Shown here: positions 46,211 to 55,485 of the stretch, piece after piece
Numbering within the stretch: position 1 is the stretch's first letter
How the letters are laid out: each line of letters opens with the position of its first letter
Assembly: GCF_020616335.1 (NCBI RefSeq)
Contig: NZ_CP085051.1
Span: 1,364,001 to 1,428,000, forward strand
DNA: 64,000 nucleotides
Direction of reading: 5' to 3'
Origin: Corynebacterium uberis
GTDB lineage: Bacteria; Actinomycetota; Actinomycetes; Mycobacteriales; Mycobacteriaceae
The notes under the pieces: model-generated
The model's input: the letters and a program-made list of their open reading frames with translations, nothing else
Told to the model about the DNA's origin: nothing
Database searches by the model: none
Position numbers and translations under genes: made by a program

Positions 46211-46822
46211 GTGCAGGAAGAATCCCACCTCAGCCCCGGGGATGTCCACGCCGAGTTGTCGCGTGCCGTAGACTTGGCCGATGTGGTTGAAAAAGGTTCT
46301 GTAGGCGGTGACGCCGCGCACGAGGCCCAGCCTTCCCAACCGTCACAGCCGCCCGCTGCGACGGTGCTCTACAGGGAACGCCAGTGGGTCCCGTTCTACT
46401 GGTGGATCCTGGCTTTCATGCTGGTGGCCCTGCTGACTGCCCAATTCGCCCACAACCGTTCCACGGTGTGGCTTATCGTCCCGGCGATCGGGCTGTCCAT
46501 CCTTGCGGTGTGGTCTTTGCTGTGGCTGTCTTCCACGGTGGTGCAGGTCGAGCAAGACGCGGATGGGACACGCTGGCTGGTTACTAATAACGCGATGCTG
46601 CCTCACGATGCGATTGATCGCGCCTTGGCCGTGCCCGCTACCGCCAAGCGCAACGCCATGGGCCGGCAATTGGATCCGGCCGCGTTTGTCATTTCCCATG
46701 GTTGGGTGCCGGAGATGGTCATGTTGGTACTCAATGACCCGGAGGACCCTACCCCCTACTGGCTGGTGGCCTCGAGAAACCCCGATGCGCTTCTCGACGC
46801 CCTCGTGGGCACCGATCGCTAA
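46211..46822 (+). CDS. DUF3093 membrane protein
   Basis: A protein of about 203 residues, unknown function, always close to dut in this order (Rv2698 position). After a variable N-terminus the conserved part runs YRERQWVPFYWWILAFMLVALLTAQ, a second membrane helix (TVWLIVPAIGLSILAVWSLLWL), then a soluble domain ending DALLDALVGTDR. The start is uncertain (GTG 46211 or GTG 46283). A one-mismatch dispersed motif lies at 46789-46800. Confidence 0.82.
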   Translation: MQEESHLSPGDVHAELSRAVDLADVVEKGSVGGDAAHEAQPSQPSQPPAATVLYRERQWVPFYWWILAFMLVALLTAQFAHNRSTVWLIVPAIGLSILAVWSLLWLSSTVVQVEQDADGTRWLVTNNAMLPHDAIDRALAVPATAKRNAMGRQLDPAAFVISHGWVPEMVMLVLNDPEDPTPYWLVASRNPDALLDALVGTDR

Positions 46823-46866
46823 AACCTGGCACGCCGCCACGGCGCCGGCGTGCCCTCAGGCCTCGA

Positions 46867-47160
46867 CTACGCGCAGTCGAGGCAGATGACAGAACCGTCA
46901 TCTTCAACGTGGGAAATGCGGTTCTTCCGCTGCACTAGGTAGCAGCTTGCACAAGTGAACTCATCCGACTGGCGTGGGATGACCGTCACGTTGAGCTCCT
47001 CGCCGGTGAGATCCACGCTCGGAGGCTCGAAGGAATCTACGATTTCTCCGTCTTCATCGATGGAGGAATTGTCAGTTTCCGCGGCTTTGAGGCCCTCCAG
47101 GGAATCCGTCTCGATGTCATCCTCAGTCCGCTGGCGCGGTGCGTCATAATCCGTGGCCAT
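46867..47160 (-). CDS. DUF4193 zinc-ribbon-like protein
   Basis: A 97-residue acidic protein with two CxxC pairs at the C-terminus (FTCASCYLVQRKNRI and VICLDCA), which should bind one zinc ion. Members are conserved in actinobacteria (Rv2699c position); function unknown. ATG at 47160 chosen from the AAGGAG site 9 bases upstream; the longer in-frame start at 47184 has no support. Confidence 0.9.
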   Translation of the reverse strand: MATDYDAPRQRTEDDIETDSLEGLKAAETDNSSIDEDGEIVDSFEPPSVDLTGEELNVTVIPRQSDEFTCASCYLVQRKNRISHVEDDGSVICLDCA

Positions 47161-47450
47161 TGCTCTTCGCTCCTTCGACAACACTTCAGCTCCGGCACCG
47201 ACCTATCAGTTCTGCCCACAATGACCTGCGGCGCAAGCGGTAACAGTGCTCTTGGTGGCGCATAGTAAACCACCGATAGTGCTGTGTCATATCCCCAGGT
47301 CACAACACATATTTTTAGCTCAGGTATAGCCCCGTTATTGCACGAAGATCCGCAGATGAGCGCACGCAATGGCGAACAGAAGCACAATCTCCCACAGCCG
47401 GCGATCCGCCCGCTTTGCCCAGGAGCACTGGTTGACCTCCGCAACCTTTG

Positions 47451-47456
47451 TACAAT
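47451..47456 (+). promoter_or_regulatory. -10 box of a probable leaderless ppgK transcript
   Basis: TACAAT ends eight bases before the ATG at 47465, and no Shine-Dalgarno sequence lies between. Transcription would start at or within two bases of the start codon. Confidence 0.6.
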
Positions 47457-47464
47457 GCACAACT

Positions 47465-48217
47465 ATGAGTAACTACGGGTTTGGAATCGACGTCGGAGGA
47501 TCCGGGGTAAAAGGCGCCCGCGTAGACCTGGATACAGGAGAATTCGTGGATGAGCGCATCAAAATTGCCACCCCCAAGCCCGCAACTCCGGAGGCGGTCG
47601 CAGAGGTCACCGCGCGCATCATCGCCGAGGCCCAGTGGGACGGCCCGGTGGGCATTACCGTTCCGGCCATTGTCCGGGACCAAGTTGCTCGCAGCGCAGC
47701 CAACATTGATCCCGCCTGGATTGGCACGAACGTCGCCGAACTCTTCTCTGCGCACCTTCCCGGCCGAGAATTAACCGTCCTCAATGATGCGGACGCCGCG
47801 GGCTTGGCCGAGTCCCGCTACGGCGATCCCCGCGCAAACAGCGGTCCCGTGGTCTTCCTCACATTAGGTACCGGCATCGGTTCCGCGTTGCTCATCGATG
47901 GCACCCTCTACCCCAACTCGGAGCTGGGCCACCTCTACGTGGATGGGAAGGAGGCAGAACACTTGGCGTCCTCCGCGGTCAAGGAAAGAGAAGAACTGAG
48001 CTATAAAAAGTGGGCTAAGCGGGTAAGCACCGTGCTCAACCACTACGAGTTCATCTTCTCCCCGTCCTTGTTTATTGTTGGCGGAGGAATCTCTCGCAAG
48101 GCGGACAAGTGGATCCCCTTGCTGACCACGGAGACTGAGGTGGTGCCGGCCACTCTGCGCAATCGCGCCGGAATCGTCGGTGCGGCTCTGGCCATACAGG
48201 AAGAAATCCGGCCCTAA
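47465..48217 (+). CDS. ppgK: Polyphosphate glucokinase
   Basis: ROK-family kinase, 250 residues, that phosphorylates glucose with polyphosphate (and ATP). Seen: phosphate loop [15 protein letters not shown] at the N-terminus, the catalytic [12 protein letters not shown] near residue 103, [15 protein letters not shown], the glucose-binding SELGHLY, and the C-terminal [15 protein letters not shown]. Located just before sigA, as in M. tuberculosis (Rv2702). The mRNA is probably leaderless. Confidence 0.95.
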   Translation: MSNYGFGIDVGGSGVKGARVDLDTGEFVDERIKIATPKPATPEAVAEVTARIIAEAQWDGPVGITVPAIVRDQVARSAANIDPAWIGTNVAELFSAHLPGRELTVLNDADAAGLAESRYGDPRANSGPVVFLTLGTGIGSALLIDGTLYPNSELGHLYVDGKEAEHLASSAVKEREELSYKKWAKRVSTVLNHYEFIFSPSLFIVGGGISRKADKWIPLLTTETEVVPATLRNRAGIVGAALAIQEEIRP

Positions 48218-48254
48218 CGGGCCCCGCAAATACCACAGTGACCGCGCAATACTC

Positions 48255-48260
48255 TATACT
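48255..48260 (+). promoter_or_regulatory. Candidate sigA -10 box
   Basis: TATACT without a good -35 at the right distance; many corynebacterial vegetative promoters rely on the -10 alone. Confidence 0.45.
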
Positions 48261-48444
48261 GGGCGGTCGGCATTGAGATACCGCAGACTTGCGCCGCGCC
48301 AGCTAGCCTGGCGGAGCACACGTCCGCGGTTGCTCGGCAGGAATGGTCCTTCGCCAGAAATCCCCATCGCAGGCGGGAATAATCACCCGCCTACTAGGTG
48401 TTTTCTAGGTCAGAGGAGGGCGCTGGCCTAGCCGGGCAACCCTC

Positions 48445-48467
48445 GCGGCGGGTGACACACCCGCCGC
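48445..48467 (+). promoter_or_regulatory. Stable hairpin in the sigA leader
   Basis: GCGGCGGGTG and CACCCGCCGC form a perfect 10-base stem with a three-base loop, 84 bases before the sigA start. No U-run follows, so it is not a classic terminator; it may affect mRNA stability or translation. Confidence 0.55.
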
Positions 48468-48550
48468 AGTCTCACTATCGGCTCACCGTGATCAATCAGG
48501 AGCCGAGCGGTACCAACCGAGCAACGTAAACACAAGGCGAAAGGGTGTAC

Positions 48551-50425
48551 GTGGTAGCCACCGGTACTTCAGGAAGTTCAACAGCCCCCAACGGTGAAGA
48601 GTCCCCCGTGGCGGCGCCGAAGAAGACTGCCAAGAAGACCGCCCGGAAGTCGGCCCGCAAGGCCGCTCCGCGCACGGCGCAGCCCGCCGCGCAGGCCACC
48701 CCTGCAACCACTCCGGCCGAGCCCACCGAAGCAGCTCCGAAGAAGACCGCTAAGAAGTCCGCCCGGAAGACTGCCCGCAAGGCCGCCCCCCGCGTGGCCA
48801 AGACCGCAGCTGCCGCCACTGCCGCCGAGGCTGATAGCACGAGCGCAGCGTCAGAAGAGTCGGCGGCCACCCAGCCGGCAAAGAAGACGGCGGCCAAAAA
48901 GACCGCCCGCAAAACGGCGGCAAAGAAGACCACAGCTAAGAAAACTACCCGCCGTGCGGCGAGCACCACCCCGGCTGCCGAGGATTCCGCAAAGCAGGCT
49001 GAACCCGCAGCGGAGCAGGAGACCGCGGCCACGACGGGCGTCAAGAAGCGGACGGCGAAGAAGACCACCGCAAAGAAGACTGCCGCTAAAAAGACCGCCC
49101 GCAAGACCACTGCAAAAAAGACGACTACCAAGAAGACCACGGCCAAGAAGGCTGCCACGTCCACGCGCGGCCGCACGTCCGCTGCAGCTCAGGCCAAGGA
49201 CGGCGCGGACGCGGCAACGACGGCAGATAAGGCGGAGACCACCGCACCCGAGATCCTCGACGACGAGTTCGCCGTAGCCGACAACGAGGACTTCGAGCCG
49301 GACGCAGACCTTGAGGATGACGAGAACTTCGCGGAGGATCCCGAGGACGAGGATCCGGACGCTGAGGCTGACGCCGACGTCGATGACACCGAATCCGACG
49401 AGGAAGAAGAAGACGACGGCGCCTCAGTCTGGGACGAGGACGAATCAGCGGCCCTGCGCCAAGCGCGCAAGGATGCTGAGCTGACGGCCTCCGCGGACTC
49501 TGTGCGCGCCTACCTCAAGCAGATCGGCAAGGTCGCCCTGCTCAACGCCGAGCAGGAAGTCTCCCTGGCCAAGCGCATCGAGGCCGGGCTCTACGCCACG
49601 TTCCGCATGGAGCAGATGGAGGCCGCGTTCGCCGGTGGCGACCGTGAAGCCAAGCTGACCCCTGCAGTCAAGCGGGATATGCGCGCCATCGCCCGCGATG
49701 GCCGCAAGGCCAAAAACCACCTGCTGGAGGCCAACCTCCGCTTGGTGGTCTCCCTGGCCAAGCGCTACACGGGCCGCGGGATGGCGTTCCTGGACCTCAT
49801 CCAGGAAGGCAACCTGGGCCTGATCCGGGCGGTGGAGAAGTTCGACTACACCAAGGGCTATAAGTTCTCCACGTACGCCACCTGGTGGATCCGCCAGGCC
49901 ATCACGCGCGCCATGGCAGACCAGGCAAGAACCATCCGCATTCCGGTTCACATGGTGGAGGTCATCAACAAACTGGGTCGAATCCAGCGGGAGCTGCTCC
50001 AGGACCTGGGCCGCGAGCCTACCCCGCAGGAGCTGGCCAAGGAGATGGACATCACCGAGGAGAAGGTGCTGGAAATCCAGCAGTACGCTCGGGAGCCCAT
50101 CTCTTTGGATCAGACGATCGGCGATGAGGGCGATTCCCAGCTCGGCGACTTCATCGAGGACTCCGAGGCGGTTGTTGCTGTCGACGCCGTCTCCTTCACC
50201 CTCCTGCAGGACCAACTCCAAGATGTCCTGCAGACCCTCTCCGAGCGGGAGGCCGGCGTGGTGCGTCTGCGCTTTGGGCTTACCGACGGCATGCCCCGCA
50301 CCCTCGACGAGATCGGCCAGGTCTATGGGGTCACGCGGGAACGCATCCGGCAGATCGAATCCAAGACGATGTCCAAGCTGCGCCACCCCTCACGCTCCCA
50401 GGTCCTCCGGGACTACCTGGACTAG
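48551..50425 (+). CDS. sigA: Primary RNA polymerase sigma factor SigA
   Basis: Housekeeping sigma-70 factor, 624 residues. Region 1.2 is [24 protein letters not shown]; region 2 is [29 protein letters not shown] to [21 protein letters not shown]; region 3 and region 4 follow, ending in [20 protein letters not shown]. Before region 1.2 lie about 215 residues of Ala/Lys-rich repeats ([10 protein letters not shown], resembling histone H1 tails) and then an acidic stretch. GTG at 48551 is preferred over GTG 48545 because AAAGG is six bases before it. Confidence 0.96.
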   Translation: MVATGTSGSSTAPNGEESPVAAPKKTAKKTARKSARKAAPRTAQPAAQATPATTPAEPTEAAPKKTAKKSARKTARKAAPRVAKTAAAATAAEADSTSAASEESAATQPAKKTAAKKTARKTAAKKTTAKKTTRRAASTTPAAEDSAKQAEPAAEQETAATTGVKKRTAKKTTAKKTAAKKTARKTTAKKTTTKKTTAKKAATSTRGRTSAAAQAKDGADAATTADKAETTAPEILDDEFAVADNEDFEPDADLEDDENFAEDPEDEDPDAEADADVDDTESDEEEEDDGASVWDEDESAALRQARKDAELTASADSVRAYLKQIGKVALLNAEQEVSLAKRIEAGLYATFRMEQMEAAFAGGDREAKLTPAVKRDMRAIARDGRKAKNHLLEANLRLVVSLAKRYTGRGMAFLDLIQEGNLGLIRAVEKFDYTKGYKFSTYATWWIRQAITRAMADQARTIRIPVHMVEVINKLGRIQRELLQDLGREPTPQELAKEMDITEEKVLEIQQYAREPISLDQTIGDEGDSQLGDFIEDSEAVVAVDAVSFTLLQDQLQDVLQTLSEREAGVVRLRFGLTDGMPRTLDEIGQVYGVTRERIRQIESKTMSKLRHPSRSQVLRDYLD

Positions 50426-50471
50426 CCTCCCCGCAGACGCTGACGGGGTTGGTCTAGGTCAACCCATACCG

Positions 50472-50520
50472 CACGCGGCCGCCCGCCTTCCTGAGACCAG
50501 TGAATGCGGCCGGCCGCGTG
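50472..50520. terminator. Inverted repeat between convergent sigA and DUF4190
   Basis: CACGCGGCCG (50472-50481) and CGGCCGCGTG (50511-50520) pair perfectly over 10 bases with a 29-base loop. Plausible two-way terminator without U-runs. Confidence 0.4.
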
Positions 50521-50540
50521 TCGTGCGTGCTCGCTCCTAT

Positions 50541-51047
50541 TTACTTCGCGATCGCATCACTGATGCAGGACGCAACCTGATCATTGTCCGAGCCATAGCG
50601 ATCGACGCACGCCATCAAGTCATCGCCGTGCTGTGCAAAGAAGATGATGGACATGATCATCAGGAACCCGGTGATGAGCGTTACCAGGATGGACAAGACC
50701 AGGCCCGTAATGGACATGCCCATGCGCCGACCCTCGCCCGCGATGCCGCGTGCCTTGACCACGGCGATGATGCCCACGATCACCCCGGCGATGGCCACCG
50801 GCAGCGCAAGCACGGAGGTGACCACCGCAATCGCCAGGACGGCGGCAACAATGCCCAGGCCTAGGGCCCACGGGGCGACCTTGTTCTTTTCCTGGTTGAT
50901 CACCCAGCTGCTGTCAGCGCTCGGCGGCGCCGGGACCGGCTCCGGGAAGGAGGCATCCTGCGCGGGCACGGTGGGAGTGGCGGCTGCTTCTTGGGTCGGC
51001 GGCTCGGTGGGCTGCTGCGGAGTGTTGGGGTCCTGGGCATTGGTCAT
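50541..51047 (-). CDS. DUF4190 membrane protein
   Basis: A 168-residue protein of unknown function. A Pro/Gln/Ala-rich N-terminus (to about 60) is followed by two or three membrane helices with the DUF4190 pattern (APWALGLGIVAAVLAIAVVTSVLALPVAIAGVIVGIIAVVKARG and MSITGLVLSILVTLITGFLMI) and a short C-terminus with two Cys (MACVDRYG ... VASCISDAI) that could form a disulfide. ATG at 51047 with AGGAAGG upstream; the longer in-frame start at 51083 is not supported. Confidence 0.85.
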   Translation of the reverse strand: MTNAQDPNTPQQPTEPPTQEAAATPTVPAQDASFPEPVPAPPSADSSWVINQEKNKVAPWALGLGIVAAVLAIAVVTSVLALPVAIAGVIVGIIAVVKARGIAGEGRRMGMSITGLVLSILVTLITGFLMIMSIIFFAQHGDDLMACVDRYGSDNDQVASCISDAIAK

Positions 51048-51163
51048 GGGTTGTCTACCTTCCTCGCGAGGGGTCTCCCCCACCGTGCGCGCAATCTCGC
51101 GCAGGCGGTGGCAACATAAAATTCCGCGTCAACCCTACCCTTAGTTGCCTGTCAGCGTTGGTA

Positions 51164-53038
51164 TTACCACTTTCGCAGGTAGGCAATCCGGTCTTTGAGC
51201 TGCTCGGCTGAACACAAGGCGGTGGGTGGACCCCCACAGGCCTTGCGCGCCTCGTTGTGGATCGACCCGTGGGGTCGCCCGGTCCGCGCCGCGGTGATGG
51301 AGACGATGGCGTTGAGTTTCTTGCGCAGCTCGGGTAGCTCCTCGCTGGCCACGCGCTGGCGGGCGGCCTCGGCGCCGCGGGAATGCTGGGCGCGATCCCG
51401 GCGCGCCTGTTCCTCCTGTGCCTGCGCGGTGCGGGTGTCTAGTTGTTCTTGCTCGCGGCGGCGCAGTAGTGCGCGCATTTGCTCGGCGTCGAGAAGCCCA
51501 GGAAGACCCAGGTAGTCGGCCTCTTCATCGGAGCCGGAAAACGCCCCGGTGCCGTAGGTAGACCCGTCGTAGATGAGCGAGTCCAGCTCTGCCTCAGCGC
51601 CAAGGGACTGGTAGGACTGGGTCTCGTCGGGCTCGTCCTTGCGCCGATTGGCTTCTGCGAGGAGCGCGTCATCGAGCCCGTCGGAGGGCCGATCCGGTTT
51701 TCCTAGGACATGATCGCGGGAGCGCTCCAGCTTGGCGGCCAGATCAAGCAGCACCGGAACAGAGGGCAGGAATACGGAGGCGGTCTCTCCCGGACGCCGG
51801 GATCGCACGAAGCGGCCGATTGCCTGGGCAAAAAACAGTGGTGTGGAGGCGGAGGTGGCGTAGACGCCCACGGCGAGGCGGGGGACGTCGACACCCTCGG
51901 AGACCATGCGGACCGCAACCAGCCATTCATCGGTGCCCGCGGAAAACCGGTCGATGGCTTCGGAGGATCCCGCCTCATCCGAGAGCACCACGGTGACGGG
52001 GGTGGCGGACAGCCGGCTCAGTATTTTGGCGTACGCGCGGGCCGCCTTGGTATCGGAGGCGATCACCAGGCCCCCGGCATCCGGCATGGTGCGCCGCAGC
52101 TGTTGGAGCCGGGTGTGGGCCGCGCCGAGGACGGCGGGGATCCAATCGCCTCGCGGGTCCAGGGCGGTGCGCCACGCGCGGGCAGTTTGCTCGGCGTTGA
52201 GCGGCTCGCCGAGACGGGCGGCATATTCCTGCCCGGCGCTGTCGCGCCAGCGGGCCTCCCCGGAGTAGGCCAGGAACACCACGGGGCGCACGACCCCGTC
52301 GGCGAGGGCGTCCGCGTACCCGTAGGTGTGGTCCGCGCGGCTGACAAGGTGGCCCTCGCCGTCTTCTTCATAGCGCACGAAGGGGATGGCGCTGTCGTCG
52401 GAGCGGAAGGGCGTTCCGGTCAGGGCCAGGCGATGCTGGGCGTCTGAGTAGGCTTCGCGGATGCCGTCGCCCCAGCTCTTCGCATCACCACCGTGGTGAA
52501 TCTCGTCGAGGATGATCAGGCTGCGGCGGGCGGTGGCCACGGCGCGGTGCTTATAGGGGTGGAGGGCTACCTGGGCATAGGTGACCACTACCCCGTTATA
52601 GGCGGCGTTGACGGCATCAGAGTTGCGGAACTGCGGGTTGAGCGAAATGCCCACCCGGGCCGCGGCGTGGGCCCACTGCACCTTGAGGTGCTCTGTGGGC
52701 ACCACCACGATGATGCGATCGACGGTGCGCGCGGCGAGCAATTCGCTGGCGACGCGCAGCGCGAACGTGGTCTTTCCGGCGCCCGGGGTGGCCACCGCCA
52801 AGAAGTCGCGGGGCTTGGCGGCCAAGTATTTGGCTAGGGCGCGTGCCTGCCAGGCGCGCAGCGGGGCTTTCGTCCCGGCGTGGGCGCCGCCCGGGGTGAC
52901 AGAAACCGCGGGGTTGTCTGCGCCGGGGCGCTGGGCTGGCGCTGGAATGTGTGCGCCGGGAGCAGGGGGTGCTCCCGGCGTGGACTCGGCGCCAAACAAT
53001 CCTGGTTGGCCTATCGGCTGTGCTTGGTCGCGGCTCAC
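51164..53038 (-). CDS. Superfamily 2 DEAD/DEAH-box helicase
   Basis: A 624-residue actinobacterial SF2 helicase. After about 60 Pro/Ala-rich residues: motif I TPGAGKTTF, motif II LDEIHHG (DEIH), motif III LALTGTPFRSD, motif V region VAVRMVSEGVDVPRLAVG, and motif VI QAIGRFVRSRRPGE. The C-terminus is a long charged, helical stretch (RREQEQLDTRTAQAQEEQARRDRAQHS). Probably acts on DNA or RNA duplexes; no specific role known. GTG at 53038 overlaps the DUF3039 stop (GTGA). A one-mismatch dispersed motif is at 51486-51497. Confidence 0.9.
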   Translation of the reverse strand: MSRDQAQPIGQPGLFGAESTPGAPPAPGAHIPAPAQRPGADNPAVSVTPGGAHAGTKAPLRAWQARALAKYLAAKPRDFLAVATPGAGKTTFALRVASELLAARTVDRIIVVVPTEHLKVQWAHAAARVGISLNPQFRNSDAVNAAYNGVVVTYAQVALHPYKHRAVATARRSLIILDEIHHGGDAKSWGDGIREAYSDAQHRLALTGTPFRSDDSAIPFVRYEEDGEGHLVSRADHTYGYADALADGVVRPVVFLAYSGEARWRDSAGQEYAARLGEPLNAEQTARAWRTALDPRGDWIPAVLGAAHTRLQQLRRTMPDAGGLVIASDTKAARAYAKILSRLSATPVTVVLSDEAGSSEAIDRFSAGTDEWLVAVRMVSEGVDVPRLAVGVYATSASTPLFFAQAIGRFVRSRRPGETASVFLPSVPVLLDLAAKLERSRDHVLGKPDRPSDGLDDALLAEANRRKDEPDETQSYQSLGAEAELDSLIYDGSTYGTGAFSGSDEEADYLGLPGLLDAEQMRALLRRREQEQLDTRTAQAQEEQARRDRAQHSRGAEAARQRVASEELPELRKKLNAIVSITAARTGRPHGSIHNEARKACGGPPTALCSAEQLKDRIAYLRKW

Positions 53039-53286
53039 TTCTTGCGCAGGCCCCTATACACGCGCTCGCAGTCTGGGCAGACCGGGGAACCGGGCTTTGC
53101 TTGCTTGGTCACCGGGAAGGTTTCACCGCACAGGGCTACCACCATGCGTCCACTGACCGCTGACTCTACGATCTGGTTCTTCTTGACGTAGTGGAAGAAC
53201 CGGGGGGTGTCATCGTCTGTGGTTGTGGCTTCCCTGATGTCTGGGCGCTCGATGGTCTTGGTACCTGTTCTCACGTGACCCATCAT
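53035..53286 (-). CDS. DUF3039 protein
   Basis: An 83-residue protein with Cys in VVALCGETF and a CxxC in GSPVCPDCERVYRGL, probably zinc-binding. Function unknown; conserved in actinobacteria next to this helicase, to which it is coupled by a four-base overlap. ATG 53286 or the next codon (ATG 53283) may start it; no clear ribosome site is visible. Confidence 0.87.
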   Translation of the reverse strand: MMGHVRTGTKTIERPDIREATTTDDDTPRFFHYVKKNQIVESAVSGRMVVALCGETFPVTKQAKPGSPVCPDCERVYRGLRKK

Positions 53287-53324
53287 GCCCCAGGGGGGTC
53301 CCTTCGGGCCAAGCCGGGCGGGGC

Positions 53325-53330
53325 TACCCT
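53325..53330 (+). promoter_or_regulatory. Candidate -10 box of DUF3099 (leaderless)
   Basis: TACCCT ends six bases before the ATG at 53337 and no Shine-Dalgarno sequence follows. Confidence 0.45.
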
Positions 53331-53336
53331 AGGGCT

Positions 53337-53909
53337 ATGACCTCTCAGCCTGGACCGACACCTCCGGATCCGCGGTCTGCCGCGTCCGGGCGGGATCACG
53401 GCGGCGCGGCGCAGGACCAGCAGCAGGGGCAACAGCAGGGGCAACAGCAGGAGCAACAGTCCCCGCCGTCGCCGGAGGGCCCGGGGCAGCAGAGGGCGCA
53501 GAGGGCGCAGGGGGCGCAAGCGATCGTGCGGGACCGGTCGCTACGGTCCTGGCTGCGGCCGTTTCGGCGCGCTGAGTTGATCACGGATGCTCACCGCACC
53601 CCGTCGCAGAATCGCCGCCACCGCGAGCGGGTGTACGCCGTGATTCAGGGTATTCGCCTGCCGCTGATTGTGGTGTCTCTGGCCATTTACTCGCTGGCGC
53701 ACAATCCGGGTCTGGCGGGTGCGCTGTTTTTTATTTCTATCCCCTTGCCGTGGATTGCGGTGGTGATTGCTAATGGGCGTGGGGAGCCTCGGGATCGCCG
53801 TGCGCCGCAGGTGTATAAGCCGGCTGTGGCGCGGGAGTTGTATGAACGCCAGACTCAGCTCAATGCCGCGCAGCGCAGGGAACTTGGCACAGGCTCGCCC
53901 GATGAGTAA
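53337..53909 (+). CDS. DUF3099 membrane protein with Gln-rich N-terminus
   Basis: A 190-residue protein. The first 65 residues are low complexity with repeated QQQGQ units. The DUF3099 core follows (ELITDAHRTPSQNRRHRERVYAVIQGIRLP) with two membrane helices (LIVVSLAIYSLAHNP, ALFFISIPLPWIAVVIAN) and a charged tail. Unknown function, conserved near sigA-sigB in Corynebacteriales. Divergent from DUF3039. Confidence 0.82.
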   Translation: MTSQPGPTPPDPRSAASGRDHGGAAQDQQQGQQQGQQQEQQSPPSPEGPGQQRAQRAQGAQAIVRDRSLRSWLRPFRRAELITDAHRTPSQNRRHRERVYAVIQGIRLPLIVVSLAIYSLAHNPGLAGALFFISIPLPWIAVVIANGRGEPRDRRAPQVYKPAVARELYERQTQLNAAQRRELGTGSPDE

Positions 53910-53920
53910 GGCTTGTCCTT

Positions 53921-55477
53921 ATGTCGCGTGCGCCTCATTCTGGATTATCTGATGCTGCCTTGCCTGGCCTCTCCGAGCTGCTTGCCCCACTGGTGCGCAG
54001 CGCGGAGAGCTATGGGCTGGGGCCGGGTGATCTTGAGGCCACGTTGGGCCCTTCATCCTGGGCTGCGTTCGTGCGGGGTGAGCCTGGCGGGGTTGACGTA
54101 AGCGGGCTGCCGGAGCCTGCGGCTGCTGTGCTCAGGCTGCTGTATCTCCACGAGCCGGTGGGGGTCAGCGCGGTGCGAGCGGTCCTCGGAGAGGCGATGG
54201 ATCCGCTTATCGACGCCGCTGTTCTCCTGACCTCCGACTCCCCTGCTGCTAGCGTGCGCCTTGCCGTTGATGTGCGTCCGCATGTGCTCAATGGCACCGC
54301 CTCGTGGGTGGTCTCTGACCCGGACCCGACCGATAGTTCTTATGAGCCTGGGCCAGATCATGTGCCCGGGGTGGGCGCGGCCAGTGTGTCGCTGTCGCGG
54401 ATTGTTTCTCCTTTCCCGGTGGGTTCTGTCTTGGATCTGGGCTGTGGTTCTGGCATCCAACTGCTCGCCCAGGCAGGCTGTGCCGCGTCTTTGACGGGTA
54501 CGGATGTCAGTTCCCGCGCGCTGGGTTTTGCGCGCGCCAGTCTGGAGCTTTCTGGCGTGGAGGCGCAGCTGCTCACCGGTTCCTGGTTTGAGCCGGTCGC
54601 GGGGCGTACCTTCGACCGCATTGTGTCCAACCCGCCGTTTGTTATCGGCGCGGGCGATGATGATCACGTCTACCGTGCGGCCGGCCTTGAGCTGGATCAG
54701 GCGACGTCGTTGGTTGTCAGCGGCGCCCGGGAGCATCTGGCAGCCGGCGGGCAGGCGTTCATTTTGGGCTCGTGGGCCCATATCGCCGGCCAGCCGTGGC
54801 AGCAGCGCGTGGCGTCGTGGCTTCCGGATTCCGGGGTGTGCGCGTGGGTGGCCCAGCGCGATGTTGTCGATCCGGCTCATTACGTGGGCACGTGGTTGCG
54901 CGACGAAGGCCTCGACGTGCGTGATCCGCAGGTTCGTCGCCGCTCGCGGCGCTGGCTTGATTACCTGCGCGCCCGCGACGTGGAGGCTATTGGTTTTGGC
55001 TACATCGCGCTAAGTGCCCTCACCGATGAGCCCAGCGAGGTGGTTGCAGAGGACCTCCCGCAGCACATTGAGGACCCCTTAGGCCCGGAGCTTGCCGAAT
55101 ACTTCCACCGCGCGCGGTGGCTGCGCGCCGCAACCCCGGAGTCTATTGCCCACACTCGCTTTGGGGTGCGCGCGGGGCTGGCGCGGGAGACGGTGGAGCT
55201 TGCCGGAGACTTCGGTTTTGACCCCGTGGTCACCCGACTGACCCGCACGGACGGGCCGCGCTATAGCCACGACGTCGATACGCATCTGGCTGCGATCGTG
55301 GCGGGCCTGCACCCCCAAGGACTGCCGCTCAGCGATGTTGTTGACCTCTATTGCGCTGCCAATGATCTGGCCGCTGACGGCTTTCTCACGCAGTGCATTC
55401 CCCTGGTGGTGGACCTTGTTCGCCACGGACTTATCCTCCCAGAGGCGCTTATCGACGCCCCCGACTCACCCCAGTAG
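53921..55477 (+). CDS. Class I SAM-dependent methyltransferase (HemK/RsmC-like)
   Basis: A 518-residue protein. Residues 1-150 form an N-terminal domain seen in actinobacterial members; the SAM site is [14 protein letters not shown] near residue 170, and the NPPF motif ([10 protein letters not shown]) near 232 points to an amino-group acceptor (adenine, guanine or glutamine). A long C-terminal region of unknown fold follows. Substrate unknown. ATG at 53921. Exact motif copies fall at 54205 (P-L-I-D-A-A) and 55447 (A-L-I-D-A-P, near its last codons). Dtd follows nine bases later. Confidence 0.87.
   Translation: MSRAPHSGLSDAALPGLSELLAPLVRSAESYGLGPGDLEATLGPSSWAAFVRGEPGGVDVSGLPEPAAAVLRLLYLHEPVGVSAVRAVLGEAMDPLIDAAVLLTSDSPAASVRLAVDVRPHVLNGTASWVVSDPDPTDSSYEPGPDHVPGVGAASVSLSRIVSPFPVGSVLDLGCGSGIQLLAQAGCAASLTGTDVSSRALGFARASLELSGVEAQLLTGSWFEPVAGRTFDRIVSNPPFVIGAGDDDHVYRAAGLELDQATSLVVSGAREHLAAGGQAFILGSWAHIAGQPWQQRVASWLPDSGVCAWVAQRDVVDPAHYVGTWLRDEGLDVRDPQVRRRSRRWLDYLRARDVEAIGFGYIALSALTDEPSEVVAEDLPQHIEDPLGPELAEYFHRARWLRAATPESIAHTRFGVRAGLARETVELAGDFGFDPVVTRLTRTDGPRYSHDVDTHLAAIVAGLHPQGLPLSDVVDLYCAANDLAADGFLTQCIPLVVDLVRHGLILPEALIDAPDSPQ
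54205..54216 (+). repeat. Exact copy of dispersed motif GCTTATCGACGC
   Basis: In the methyltransferase gene, coding for P-L-I-D-A-A. Confidence 0.8.
55447..55458 (+). repeat. Exact copy of dispersed motif GCTTATCGACGC
   Basis: In the last codons of the methyltransferase gene (A-L-I-D-A-P-D); the extension CCCC also matches the intergenic copies. Confidence 0.8.
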
Positions 55478-55485
55478 GAGCATTC

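Larger units (their letters stand above)
48218..48550. other. sigA leader/promoter region, no gene found
   Basis: 333 bases between ppgK and sigA. A TATACT -10 box is at 48255-48260, so the leader would be about 280 bases. A stable hairpin lies at 48445-48467. CTAGGT occurs twice (near 48393 and 48404) followed by CCTAG at 48427-48431. Confidence 0.6.

Noticed and set aside
48496..49176. 226-residue hydrophobic minus-strand frame (F-x-A-V-V-F repeats)
   Set aside because: It is the complement of the Lys/Ala repeats of SigA; the apparent membrane protein is an artefact of those codons.
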